DNA of 46,574 bases, taken from the NCBI GenBank assembly GCA_903862425.1, contig CAIOYC010000010.1, forward strand, positions 1 to 46,574, given 5' to 3'. Both the position numbers and the translations under genes were made by a program. Shown in pieces: positions 8,938 to 18,817 of the stretch; within the stretch, counting starts at the first letter, position 1, and each line of letters starts with the position of its first letter. The notes beneath the pieces were generated by a model, which saw only the letters and a list, made by a program, of their open reading frames with translations, was not told the DNA's origin and searched no databases. The DNA is from an uncultured Caulobacterales bacterium (GTDB lineage: Bacteria; Pseudomonadota; Alphaproteobacteria; Caulobacterales; Caulobacteraceae).

Positions 8938-9179
8938 TGCTTCGACGTCAGCCGGGCCAGGCGGGCGCGTCGTTCGAGCTCATCGAGAATGCTCAGATCT
9001 TCCCGGCGGCAAAGATCGCCCGAGGCGAGAATGCAGAGCACCCGATGGCGCGCCCGATCGTAGCCCTCGGCCGAACGCGTCCCGGCGCAGGTCTCCGCCA
9101 GGATCGCCTCGATCTCCTCGTTGACCCGCGGCGCGAGGTCGGGAGCCTGGCGAGACGTCTGCTGCAAACCTTGCCCCAT
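8934..9179 (-). CDS. Small protein, paralogue of the C-terminal domain of the 10920-11438 product
   Basis: 81 residues, function unknown. Residues about 20-81 align without gaps to the last 61 residues of the protein encoded at 10920-11438, with 30 identical positions by eye. Shared features include EAIL, EG...AR.R.L.IL, a Cys, LDELERR and a final His. This makes both genes real. The protein is soluble, charged and predicted helical. It lacks the N-terminal winged-helix-like part of the larger paralogue. It lies 35 bases downstream of a possible 48-residue membrane protein gene on the same strand. Confidence 0.7.
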   Translation of the reverse strand: MGQGLQQTSRQAPDLAPRVNEEIEAILAETCAGTRSAEGYDRARHRVLCILASGDLCRREDLSILDELERRARLARLTSKH

Positions 9180-9214
9180 GCCGCACTCAACCCTTACTTT
9201 ACCACTGCACGCAG

Positions 9215-9361
9215 CTAGACAAATAGGCGGATCACGATCACCGCGGCCGCAGCCAGAAAGGCAAGCGCGGCCAGAGTCGTCAGCAGCCCCGAAAGCAAAC
9301 CGGATCGGGTCTTGTCCGCACGAAGCGGCAGGTAGTCCCGCCCCACCACCGGTTTACGCAT
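9215..9361 (-). CDS. Small single-pass membrane protein (48 aa)
   Basis: A short gene of 48 residues, beginning MRKPVVGRDYLPLRADKTRSG and followed by a strongly hydrophobic helix from about residue 21 to 47 (LLSGLLTTLAALAFLAAAAV). The start ATG is preceded by a purine-rich GGGACGGGAAG. The basic N terminus would stay in the cytosol by the positive-inside rule. It reads in the same direction as the small gene at 8934-9179 and may be co-transcribed with it. Function unknown; codon choice is typical of the region. Confidence 0.5.
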   Translation of the reverse strand: MRKPVVGRDYLPLRADKTRSGLLSGLLTTLAALAFLAAAAVIVIRLFV

Positions 9362-9587
9362 CTTCCCGTCCCGTCAAAACCAGTTTCACCCATTTTGCGA
9401 ACCGTCCCTGCACGCCAGCCTGTAAGTTGAATTCAACGGCGTCGGGAATGGTAGTGGCACGGCTTGCGTCACTTTCCTGCTCGAATGCCAACCACCGCGG
9501 CTACAGTCAAGCTTGATCCACGGACGTTCGGGTCTTTACCGACGACGCCTTCCAGATCAGAAATCGCCGATCCGAAGGAGTTGGTCG

Positions 9588-10790
9588 ATGAGGCATGATC
9601 TGGACCGACGCAGGCTGCTGCAGGGCTCCACCGGCCTTGGCCTGCTGGGGCTCGGCGGATGTGCTACGGCTATGTCCCCTCCAAGAGCGCCGGGCCAGAC
9701 ACCCCTTGCGAGCGGCGTTTACCGACCCGTCATCGCCCCGGTGCGTGCGGATATGCGCCGGGTGTTCGACGTCACCGTCTGCCTAAGACCGTTCCGCGCC
9801 GCGGGGCCGCGTCTGGATACGGAGCGAATCGGTGATGCGCTGGTGGTGCATAATTACGGGCATGGCGGCTCGGGCTGGTCCCTCTCGTGGGGCTCTGGAA
9901 CCCTGGCCGTGCGCAAGGCCATGGCGAACGGCCCGAAGGAGGTCGCCGTAATCGGCTGCGGCGCCATCGGGCTGACCTCGGCCATCCTGGCGCAGGAGGC
10001 CGGCGCCAGGGTCACCATCTATGCCAGGGACCCGCTGCCCGACACCCGCTCCGCCCGCGCCACCGGCAGCTGGACGCCGGACAGCCGCATCGCCCTGACC
10101 AAGGAGGCCGGTCCCGCTTTCGGCGCGGTGTGGGAGGACATGGCCCGCATCTCCTACAAGCGCTATCGCCGCTATCTTGGCCTGCCCGGCACGCCGGTCG
10201 AATGGAGCGACCGCTATACCCTGCGTGAAGAGGCGCCGGGCACGGTCAAGGGTCCGGACGATCCCCTCGGCTTCGCCAGCTACGAAGACCGCATCAGCGA
10301 TATCATGCCGCACGGCGAGACGCTGTCCGCCGCCGACAACCCCTTTCCCGTCCCCCATGTGCGGCGCGGCTCGGCCATGCAGTTCAACGTGGCGGACCTC
10401 GCGCACACCCTGATGAGCGACTTTCTCACCGCTGGAGGGCGGTTCGAGCACCGCGAGTTCCACAGCCCGGCTGAGTTCGCCGCGCTGAAGGAGAAGGTGG
10501 TGATCAACTGTCCGGGCTATGGCGCGCGGGCGCTATGCAGAGACGAGACGATCACCCCGGTGCGCGGCCAGATCAGCTGGCTGATCCCGCAGCCGGAGGT
10601 GAACTACGGCCTGTTCTACAATGGGGTCAGCGTCCTCTCCCGCCGCGACGGCATCGTGGTGCAGGCGGTATGGGGCGGCGACATGATGGGCTATGGCGAC
10701 GACCAGGAGGTCATCGACCGGGCCGAAACCGAGCGCAGCATCAGGACGATCGCCGAGCTTTACGCCCGGATGAAACCGCAGGCCGCCTGA
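9588..10790 (+). CDS. D-amino-acid-oxidase-like FAD enzyme, Tat/lipoprotein signal, circularly permuted order
   Basis: A 400-residue FAD-dependent oxidoreductase of the DAAO fold. The N terminus has a twin-arginine-like stretch RRRLLQG and a lipobox-like LGLGGC, so export by Tat and lipid anchoring is likely. The elements that end ordinary DAAO enzymes (VCLRPFRAAGPRLD, VVHNYGHGGSGWSLSWG) come first, at about residues 65-105. The FAD-binding Rossmann motif VIGCGAIGLTSAI follows at about 123-135. The protein ends with the strand-helix that normally precedes the RPFR segment (TPVRGQISW, GGDMMGYGDD). The ATG at 9588 with GAAGGAG upstream is preferred to an upstream start at 9513. Oxidation of a D-amino acid or N-methyl amino acid is inferred; substrate unknown. 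Confidence 0.82.
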   Translation: MRHDLDRRRLLQGSTGLGLLGLGGCATAMSPPRAPGQTPLASGVYRPVIAPVRADMRRVFDVTVCLRPFRAAGPRLDTERIGDALVVHNYGHGGSGWSLSWGSGTLAVRKAMANGPKEVAVIGCGAIGLTSAILAQEAGARVTIYARDPLPDTRSARATGSWTPDSRIALTKEAGPAFGAVWEDMARISYKRYRRYLGLPGTPVEWSDRYTLREEAPGTVKGPDDPLGFASYEDRISDIMPHGETLSAADNPFPVPHVRRGSAMQFNVADLAHTLMSDFLTAGGRFEHREFHSPAEFAALKEKVVINCPGYGARALCRDETITPVRGQISWLIPQPEVNYGLFYNGVSVLSRRDGIVVQAVWGGDMMGYGDDQEVIDRAETERSIRTIAELYARMKPQAA

Positions 10791-10811
10791 TCGCCTCGAA
10801 CTATTGGGGGT

Positions 10812-10850
10812 GGGGCCGCGTCCCGTATTCGGGGGTGGAGACGCGGCCCC
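10812..10850. terminator. GC-rich hairpin after the DAAO-like gene
   Basis: GGGGCCGCGTC (10812-10822) and GACGCGGCCCC (10840-10850) form a perfect 11-base-pair stem with a 17-base loop, 21 bases after the stop. It lies between convergent genes and may end transcription from either side. There is no T tract. CGGGGGTG- or TGGGGGTG-type G-runs occur three times in and around it (near 10805, 10830 and 10870). Confidence 0.45.
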
Positions 10851-10919
10851 CGCTCAACTGGGACCAATCGGGGGTGAGCCCAGCCAAACGTTCCGTAGCG
10901 GCGACGTCGCCGCGAATCC

Positions 10920-11438
10920 TCAGTGCCGCACGTGCTGGCGAGCCATATTACCACGCCGCTCGAGTTCATCCAGAACCATCAGATCGACCGGAGCGCACCG
11001 GGAGCCATCACCCAGGATAGCCAGCATCCGCCGCCGTGCGCCCTCGATTCCCTCCGGAAAGCGCGGCGATACCGACCCCTCCGACAGAATGGCCTCAACC
11101 TCCTCGATCACGTTCAGCGACAGGTCCGGCCCGATCGCGTCCTGCCGCAGGCTCCAGCGGTGGGAGTCCGGGCCGAAGGGTCGAAAGAACAGCGGATGGT
11201 CCACCGCCTCAACCTCCCCGCCCCCGGCTTCGAACATGGCCAGCACGTCGCGCACGGTCTTGCCCATGCGTTCGGGCACGTCGCGGTTCTGCTGACGTCG
11301 CCGCGACGAGACCGCGTCCACGATCGCGTCCGCATGCGCCGCGCCGCCCATGCACTGCAGCACCTTGATCACTTCGAGCGCCAGCAATCGGCTTCTGCGC
11401 CGCCGCTGATCAGCCATACTTACCGGATTCGTCGCCAT
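10920..11438 (-). CDS. Unknown protein with winged-helix-like N terminus and shared C-terminal domain
   Basis: 172 residues, function unknown. Residues about 10-100 have the look of a helix-turn-helix or winged helix (LLALEVIKVLQCMGGAAHAD, GKTVRDVLAMFEAGG) followed by FFRPFGPDSHRWSLR. Residues about 110-172 are the domain shared with the product of 8934-9179. The ATG at 11438 is chosen because GAGG lies 5 bases upstream; an ATG at 11417 is also possible. The two paralogues flank the DAAO-like gene on either side, both pointing leftward. A DNA-binding role is a guess. Confidence 0.65.
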   Translation of the reverse strand: MATNPVSMADQRRRRSRLLALEVIKVLQCMGGAAHADAIVDAVSSRRRQQNRDVPERMGKTVRDVLAMFEAGGGEVEAVDHPLFFRPFGPDSHRWSLRQDAIGPDLSLNVIEEVEAILSEGSVSPRFPEGIEGARRRMLAILGDGSRCAPVDLMVLDELERRGNMARQHVRH

Positions 11439-11749
11439 CACAGGCCTCGATCAGATAAGAGCGTCGCCCCCCGGCCACGAAACGCTCGCCACACACCTTC
11501 AGCGGTTGTGACAGGTCATGGCCGAATTTCAAATCGCCCGCCGAGCGGAATTCGCTGTCCGCGACATAATTTAACAATCGCCCCGAGGCTTCATTAAGGC
11601 GGCTCGGATCCGCCTCACGACCTCGCGCGATTGACTTTTTCGCGATTCGGCCTATCTCGACTCCATCCGGAGGCAGGTAGAGCGAATTCGCGCCGTCCGT
11701 TCGCCTAAGCATGGGCGGCCCCGGCCCTTACCTTCCCGATTCCGAGGAC
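11439..11749. other. Intergenic region between divergent genes
   Basis: About 310 bases of lower GC than the surroundings, between the unknown gene on the minus strand and the rhlE-like helicase on the plus strand. It holds a promoter-like element at 11631-11658. A 100-codon open frame on the minus strand crosses it but is not convincing. Confidence 0.4.
11631..11658 (+). promoter_or_regulatory. Possible sigma-70-type promoter for the RNA helicase gene
   Basis: TTGACT at 11631-11636 and TATCTC at 11653-11658 are separated by 16 bases. This would start transcription near 11665, about 85 bases before the ATG at 11750. The long 5' leader would suit an RNA helicase with post-transcriptional or cold control, but nothing in the sequence proves that. 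Confidence 0.35.
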
Positions 11750-13732
<1,983 letters not shown>

Positions 13733-13741
13733 TTTCTCAAT

Positions 13742-13777
13742 ACCCGCTCATCTCCGCCTTCGCGGGGATGAGTGGGT
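13742..13777. terminator. Hairpin between convergent genes
   Basis: ACCCGCTCATC (13742-13752) pairs with GATGAGTGGGT (13767-13777) with one G-T wobble, and the stem extends inward through TCCGC/GCGGG. It separates the helicase gene from the convergent aldehyde dehydrogenase gene. It resembles the GATGAG-containing hairpins dispersed in Caulobacterales genomes, which I recall only generally. Confidence 0.55.
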
Positions 13778-13804
13778 GTTATGATGAACGCCGAATTCCG
13801 GACC

Positions 13805-15259
13805 TTACCCCTTCAGCTGCGCCGCCAGATATTTGCGGATGCCGTCGCCGTAAGGTGGGCGGAGCATCTGCAGAGGGCCGATGTCCTTCTTCAGCTGGGT
13901 GAAGACGCTGCGTCGGTGGCTGAACTCGCGAAACCCATCCAAGCCGTGATAGCTGCCTGATCCTGAAGGACCGACGCCGCCGAAGGGCAGGTTTTCCTGC
14001 GCCACGTGGAAGACCACGTCGTTGACCGTCACCCCGCCCGAGGTTGTGGCGCCGAGCACCCTGCCCTCCTCCGCCCGGTCCTGTCCGAAGTAGTAGAGGC
14101 CGAGCGGCCGGTCGTGGGCGTTCACATAGGCCACCGCCTCATCCATGGTGTCGTACCCCTTGATCGGCAGGACGGGGCCGAAGATCTCCTCCTGCATCAC
14201 CTTCATCTCGTCGGTGGGGTTGAGGATCAGGGTCGGCGGGATCTTGCGATGCTCCTGCTGGGAAAAGTCCTCGCCGGCGGGATTGATCTCGACGATCTCC
14301 GCCCCCTTGGCGCGGGCGTCGTCGATATAGCCGCGGATACGGTCATAGTGCCGGTCGGCGATCACGGCGGTGTAGTCGGGATTGTCCTTGAGGGTGGGGA
14401 ACATCTTTTCCACCGAGGCCTTGGCCGCCTCGACGAACTCGGCCATGCGCGGGGCAGGCGCCAGCACATAGTCCGGCGCGAGGCAGATCTGGCCGGCGTT
14501 CAGGGTCTTGCCGGCCATGATCCGGTCGGCAGCCACCTTCAGGTCCGCACTTTCGCCGAGGATCACCGGGCTCTTGCCGCCGAGCTCCAGGGTGACGGGC
14601 ACAAGGTTGTCCGCCGCGGCCCGCATCACATGGCGCCCCACCGAGGTGGCTCCGGTAAAGATCAGGTGGTCGAAGGCGAGGCCCGCAAAGGCCTGCCCCA
14701 CCTCGGGCCCGCCGGTGAAGACGGCGATCTCATCCTCGTCAAAGGCGGAGGCGAACATCTTCGCCATCAGGGCCGAGGTCGCGGGGGTGAACTCCGACGG
14801 CTTGATCATCGCCCGGTTGCCCGCCGCCAGCACCCCGGCCAGGGGCGAGAAGGTGAGGTTCACCGGGAAATTCCACGGCGAGATAATCCCCACCACACCC
14901 TTGGGCTGGAAACGCACCTCGGCCTTGGCGCCGAACAGACCGAGAATGGCGGGAGTCGGCGTGCGCTTCTCGGGCTTCATCCAGGTCTTCAGGTGATCGC
15001 GCGCGTGCTTCAATGGCCCGATGGAGGCGGCCACGTCGGTGAAGCCCGTGGTCTCCTTGGCCCGGTTGCCGAAGTCGGCGTTCACCGCCTCGGCGATGGC
15101 GTCGGAATGGTCGATCAGCAGCCGGATGCAGCGGTTCAGCCGGTCGATCCGCAGGGCGGCGTCCGGCGCGCCTTCGCGGATATTGGCCGCCTTCTGGCGC
15201 TCCAGCACAGACTGCATGGTGGTACTGGGATCGGAGACCGATTGGACGACGGCGTTCAT
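13805..15259 (-). CDS. calB: Coniferyl-aldehyde-dehydrogenase-type aldehyde dehydrogenase
   Basis: A 484-residue NAD(P)-dependent aldehyde dehydrogenase. Visible are GIISPWNFPVNLTFSPL (substrate and cofactor pocket), KPSEFTP, FTGATSVGR, the general base Glu225 in LELGGKSP and the catalytic Cys259 in NAGQICLAPDYV. The C-terminal NLPFGGVGPSGSGSYHG and the lack of a membrane anchor fit the CalB branch, which oxidises coniferyl aldehyde to ferulate and also many other aldehydes. The true substrate cannot be read from sequence. It is a single-gene unit, divergent from the diguanylate cyclase gene. Confidence 0.85.
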   Translation of the reverse strand: MNAVVQSVSDPSTTMQSVLERQKAANIREGAPDAALRIDRLNRCIRLLIDHSDAIAEAVNADFGNRAKETTGFTDVAASIGPLKHARDHLKTWMKPEKRTPTPAILGLFGAKAEVRFQPKGVVGIISPWNFPVNLTFSPLAGVLAAGNRAMIKPSEFTPATSALMAKMFASAFDEDEIAVFTGGPEVGQAFAGLAFDHLIFTGATSVGRHVMRAAADNLVPVTLELGGKSPVILGESADLKVAADRIMAGKTLNAGQICLAPDYVLAPAPRMAEFVEAAKASVEKMFPTLKDNPDYTAVIADRHYDRIRGYIDDARAKGAEIVEINPAGEDFSQQEHRKIPPTLILNPTDEMKVMQEEIFGPVLPIKGYDTMDEAVAYVNAHDRPLGLYYFGQDRAEEGRVLGATTSGGVTVNDVVFHVAQENLPFGGVGPSGSGSYHGLDGFREFSHRRSVFTQLKKDIGPLQMLRPPYGDGIRKYLAAQLKG

Positions 15260-15407
15260 GGGCGTTGCTCCGGCCCATTTTGGGCAGTTATCGTGACGAT
15301 AGACCGAACCATACGATGTTCAGATGCGCCGATAAAGCCGCGCCTTAACCTGCCGTTTCAATTCTCGGGCATAGTCTGCGCCGCGAAAGCCCGTGGGGGG
15401 CGATGGG

Positions 15408-16481
15408 ATGTCTGGCGAGATGAGCGGCGAAATCGAACTCTCCATGCGCGGCCCCGAAGCCTATCGCTTGGCGCGCGCCGCCATCGACGGCATGGAAGAT
15501 CACAAGATCTGGCCGACTCCGCTGAATTTCGAGCTTTGGTTGCATTATCTGGGCAATCCCGAAGGTCCGCTTGGTCAGGCCATCGGTCAGCTGCTCAAGG
15601 ACGGCGATCCCATCACCGAGGCTGTAGCCGAGGGGCTGGCCGCCGAATTCCTGCCCAAGGCGCGGCTGAACGAAGAGATTCGCGACGCCGGCGACAAACT
15701 GAATCAGCAGCTGCAGAATATATCCGCGGCGATCAAGACGGCGCAAAAGTCCACTGACGCCTATGGCCGCGCCCTGGCCGGCGCTTCGGAGGAGCTGGCG
15801 GACGACACCCTGCAGGCCACCACCGTCACGCGCCTGGTGAACAGCCTCGCCACCGCCACCAAGAAGGTGCAACGCGAGAACGCCTCGCTCGAAAAGCGCC
15901 TCAACGCCTCTACGAACGAGGTCAGCCGCCTGCGCGAACATCTCGAACAGGTGCGCCGCGAGGCCATGACCGACGCGCTCACCACCTTGGCCAACCGCAA
16001 GGCTTTGGACGAAGGCCTTATGCGCGCCTGCGCCGAGGCGGACGCCACAGGCAAGCCGATGAGCATGGCGGTGGTGGATATCGACCACTTCAAACGCTTC
16101 AACGACACCTGGGGTCACCAGACCGGCGACCAGGTGATCCGCTACGTCGCCAGCGTCATGGGGCGCGTGGGCGAGCACCCACGACTGGCCGCCCGTTATG
16201 GCGGAGAGGAATTCGCCGTGCTGTTCCCGCGCGAGGAGATGGCGGAGGTCGCCCGCGAGCTCGACGCCATCCGCCGCGAAATCGGGTCGCGCACCCTGAA
16301 GCGCCGCTCCACCAACGAGGATCTCGGCGCCGTCACCGTCTCCGTCGGCGTGGCGCAATATCTGAAAGGCGAAGGCCCCGCCGGTCTGATCGAGCGCGCT
16401 GACGCCGCCCTCTACGCCTCCAAGCGCGCCGGTCGCGACCGGGTGAGCTGCGCGGACCTGCAGCGCTCCGAAGCGGCGTAA
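15408..16481 (+). CDS. Diguanylate cyclase (GGDEF), cytosolic, with coiled-coil N terminus
   Basis: 357 residues. An N-terminal helical domain (WPTPLNFELWLHYLGNPEGP, about 30-50) is followed by a long coiled coil (about 85-185). The GGDEF domain (about 190-350) starts at MTDALTTLANRKA and has the active site GGEEF at residues 265-269. The allosteric I-site (RxxD) is lost: Glu256 and Arg259 stand at the Arg and Asp positions, so feedback inhibition by c-di-GMP is unlikely. No transmembrane segment is present. The soluble coiled-coil layout recalls Caulobacter DgcB, but I cannot assign orthology. The ATG at 15408 follows a G-rich stretch; a GTG at 15393 is an alternative. Confidence 0.88.
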   Translation: MSGEMSGEIELSMRGPEAYRLARAAIDGMEDHKIWPTPLNFELWLHYLGNPEGPLGQAIGQLLKDGDPITEAVAEGLAAEFLPKARLNEEIRDAGDKLNQQLQNISAAIKTAQKSTDAYGRALAGASEELADDTLQATTVTRLVNSLATATKKVQRENASLEKRLNASTNEVSRLREHLEQVRREAMTDALTTLANRKALDEGLMRACAEADATGKPMSMAVVDIDHFKRFNDTWGHQTGDQVIRYVASVMGRVGEHPRLAARYGGEEFAVLFPREEMAEVARELDAIRREIGSRTLKRRSTNEDLGAVTVSVGVAQYLKGEGPAGLIERADAALYASKRAGRDRVSCADLQRSEAA

Positions 16482-16579
16482 AAACCCCGCCCCTTCCTTT
16501 GGGTAAGGCGGTTTCGCTCGCCTTCCGGCAGGCCTATCGTCGGCGCAAGAGCTTCGTGCTCAGAGCCAGGGAGGCCGCC

Positions 16580-17365
16580 ATGGACTATACCAAGATCAAG
16601 CTGTCGATGGACGGCGACGTGGCGATCATCGCCTTCAACGACCCCGCGACCATGAACGCGGCGGGGGTCGATACCGCCGAACAGCTCACCGACGCCTTCC
16701 GCCAGGTGTCCGACGGCGGGCTCGGCGCACGGGCGGTGGTGCTGACCGGCGAAGGCCGCGGTTTCTGCTCCGGGGCCAATCTGTCGAGCACCGGATCGGG
16801 CGGCGAGCCGCGCGACGCCGGGTCCTCGCTGGAGCGCACCTACAATCCCCTCGTCACCGCAATCCGCGACCTGCCCGTTCCGATCGTCACGGCGGTAAAC
16901 GGCGCGGCGGCGGGTATCGGTTGCTCCTTCGCGCTGATGGGCGACATCATCGTCGCCGCCGAGAGCGCCTATTTCATGCAGGCCTTCCGCCGCATCGGCC
17001 TCGTGCCCGATGGCGGCTCCACCTACCTTCTCCCGCGCATGATCGGCCGCGCCCGGGCGATGGAGATGATGATGCTCGGCGACAAGGTGGCGGGTCCGAA
17101 GGCGCTGGAATGGGGCCTGGTCAATCGCTGCGTCCCGGACGCAGACCTAATGGACACCGCCCTGAAGTTCGCCCGCGAACTGGCTCAGGGACCCAAGTCC
17201 CTCGGCATGATCCGCCGTCTGGTGTGGGACGCGCTCGACAACGAATGGAAGTCGCAGCTTCAGGCCGAAGCCGTCACCCAGTCTCAAGCGGGCAAGACCG
17301 AGGACTTTGCCGAAGGCGTCACGGCTTTCCTGCAAAAGCGTCCGGCCAGCTTCAGGGGCCGCTGA
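16580..17365 (+). CDS. Enoyl-CoA hydratase/isomerase family protein
   Basis: 261 residues of the crotonase fold. The oxyanion-hole motifs are GRGFCSGANLS and NGAAAGIGCSFAL. At the catalytic position the protein has Asp (LVPDGGSTYLLPR) in place of the glutamate of true hydratases. That pattern is found in isomerases such as PaaG, so it may be an isomerase of an acyl-CoA rather than a hydratase. The ending QKRPASFRGR is typical of the family. The ATG at 16580 has GGGAGG upstream; an earlier start at 16499 is unlikely. It seems to form its own unit. Confidence 0.85.
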   Translation: MDYTKIKLSMDGDVAIIAFNDPATMNAAGVDTAEQLTDAFRQVSDGGLGARAVVLTGEGRGFCSGANLSSTGSGGEPRDAGSSLERTYNPLVTAIRDLPVPIVTAVNGAAAGIGCSFALMGDIIVAAESAYFMQAFRRIGLVPDGGSTYLLPRMIGRARAMEMMMLGDKVAGPKALEWGLVNRCVPDADLMDTALKFARELAQGPKSLGMIRRLVWDALDNEWKSQLQAEAVTQSQAGKTEDFAEGVTAFLQKRPASFRGR

Positions 17366-17377
17366 GCGCGCTGTGCC

Positions 17378-17752
17378 TCAGCCCCACGAGGCTCCGCCAC
17401 GTCGGCAGATCGCCGTGACGAATTCGCGCGTCAGGCCGGCCTTGCGATAGACGCCAAGTGTGGCCGTGGCCGTGCAGCTGGCCCCGTCGCGGGTGGCGCA
17501 GCGCTGGACGTCTTCGTCTGCCTTCATTAGGCGATCCAGGTTTGTCCGGCGCCGTGGTGAAAGGGCGTCGTGGAAGGTTTCCTCGGCATCCAGAAGGACG
17601 GCCGGCTTGACGTAGAGTAGGCGCGAGGCGGGACAGCGCGCCTCGACGGCCTGAACGAGCGCGGTGAAGTCCGGTCCAGCGAGACTCTGCATCTCATCGC
17701 CCTGCGGCGACGGTGCGGCGGCGATGGCGCCGGCGACGACAAGACTGATCAT
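17378..17752 (-). CDS. Small secreted protein with four cysteines, function unknown
   Basis: 124 residues with a short signal peptide (MISLVVAGAIAAAPSPQG). The mature part carries four Cys residues (EARCPAS, QRCATRDGASC, AICRRGG), which could form two disulfides in the periplasm. No family was recognised. It lies between the enoyl-CoA hydratase gene, which converges on it, and the end of the suf-linked operon. The gap to the glycosyltransferase stop is 69 bases, so co-transcription with that operon is possible. Confidence 0.6.
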   Translation of the reverse strand: MISLVVAGAIAAAPSPQGDEMQSLAGPDFTALVQAVEARCPASRLLYVKPAVLLDAEETFHDALSPRRRTNLDRLMKADEDVQRCATRDGASCTATATLGVYRKAGLTREFVTAICRRGGASWG

Positions 17753-17821
17753 GGCGGATCTCGCAAACGCGGGGGAAGGCGCGCCTATAACGCAGAACGA
17801 TGCGGCGGTTTCCAGCCCTGC

Positions 17822-18817
17822 TCAAACTTCAGCGAGCAGCCGCTCCAGGGCCGCGTCCACGGCGTCCAAAGGGATCAGGGCGATGTCTTTGCCGCCGAAA
17901 TCCTCCGCCACCAGCGCCTCGACACGGGGTGCGGCGGGGCGGAATTTCCTGGCCTTGCGGGTCTCGCGGAATAGGCTCACGAGGGCGCAGCCGCCCGCCG
18001 CCAGCATGTGACCCGGCCCCGCGTCGGCAGCGACGCCGGCGGCGAGGCGGCTGGCCAGCGCGATGGTCAAAAACGGTCCGCTCACGTTCGGATAGGGATC
18101 GCTGCGGTCCTCGCCGGGCAGGAGCGCGAAGGGCGCCTCGGCCCGGATCGGGGCCAGATAGTCACGCTCGCCCGGCCCGAGGAAGAAGACCGGGACGCGC
18201 CCGCGCGCGTGCTGGCGCCGCGCCAGGTCGACGTAGCGATCGATGGGCCAGCGCCGCTCCGGCCCGCCCGCGCCGGGCGCGAAGCCCACATAGGTCGGCC
18301 CCTCGGGCAAGAGTGCGAACGCCGCGGCCTGCGCTTCGCCATTGAGCAGCGGCAGAGGCCTTGGCGTGGCGGCCGGTCCGCCCGCCAGCTCCAGCAGGAG
18401 GGCGAGTTGGTCCACCATGGCCTCGGGCCAGGGCTCGGACGGCTTGCGGCTGGACAAGGCGAAGTTACCGGCGGAGGCGATAAACGCGCCCTTGGCCGCC
18501 CGGCGCACCGCCAGGCTGCGGGCCAGGTTGCGCTGGGTGTCGATCACCACATCGAAAGTGCGGCCGCCGAACGGCGCGCGGGGAGACAGGAAATCGAACC
18601 GCCCCTCGCCCACCGGCTGGTCGAGGATCAGTTCGTCGATCACGCCCTCCACCGCCGGTTTCAGCCAGCCGGCATAGACCGAGGAGCCGGACGCCGCGCA
18701 CCAGCTGAACCTCGCCTGTGGAAAGGCCGCGCGGACTCCGGCGATGAAGGGCAGCTTGATCAGGCCATCGCCGGAGATTTCCTCGACGGAATAGACCAGA
18801 ACGGAGCGGACGCTCAT
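17822..18817 (-). CDS. Family 9 glycosyltransferase (ADP-heptose:LPS heptosyltransferase-like)
   Basis: 331 residues of the GT-B fold. The N terminus MSVRSVLVYSVEEISGDGLIKLPF matches the GDG..KLP segment of heptosyltransferases, and VGFAPGAGGPERRWPIDRYV is the donor-site motif (PGAG....KRWP type). A later DAGPGHMLAAGG is the acceptor-sugar motif usually written D.G..H.A. It is therefore likely to act in lipopolysaccharide core or another surface glycan. The start at 18817 overlaps the previous stop as ATGA, indicating translational coupling to the TfoX-like gene, in the tail of the suf operon. Confidence 0.8.
   Translation of the reverse strand: MSVRSVLVYSVEEISGDGLIKLPFIAGVRAAFPQARFSWCAASGSSVYAGWLKPAVEGVIDELILDQPVGEGRFDFLSPRAPFGGRTFDVVIDTQRNLARSLAVRRAAKGAFIASAGNFALSSRKPSEPWPEAMVDQLALLLELAGGPAATPRPLPLLNGEAQAAAFALLPEGPTYVGFAPGAGGPERRWPIDRYVDLARRQHARGRVPVFFLGPGERDYLAPIRAEAPFALLPGEDRSDPYPNVSGPFLTIALASRLAAGVAADAGPGHMLAAGGCALVSLFRETRKARKFRPAAPRVEALVAEDFGGKDIALIPLDAVDAALERLLAEV

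Noticed and set aside
9426-9437. Perfect 12-base palindrome GTTGAATTCAAC before the DAAO-like gene
   Set aside because: Too short and too isolated to call an operator without comparison to relatives.
11410-11712. 100-codon minus-strand frame in the rhlE upstream region
   Set aside because: It overlaps the helicase promoter and the next gene by 29 bases, has mixed codon use and no recognisable homologue; it could be a real small gene but I cannot support it.
14006-15757. 583-codon frame antisense to the aldehyde dehydrogenase and into the diguanylate cyclase gene
   Set aside because: It crosses two well-supported genes and has no recognisable domain.
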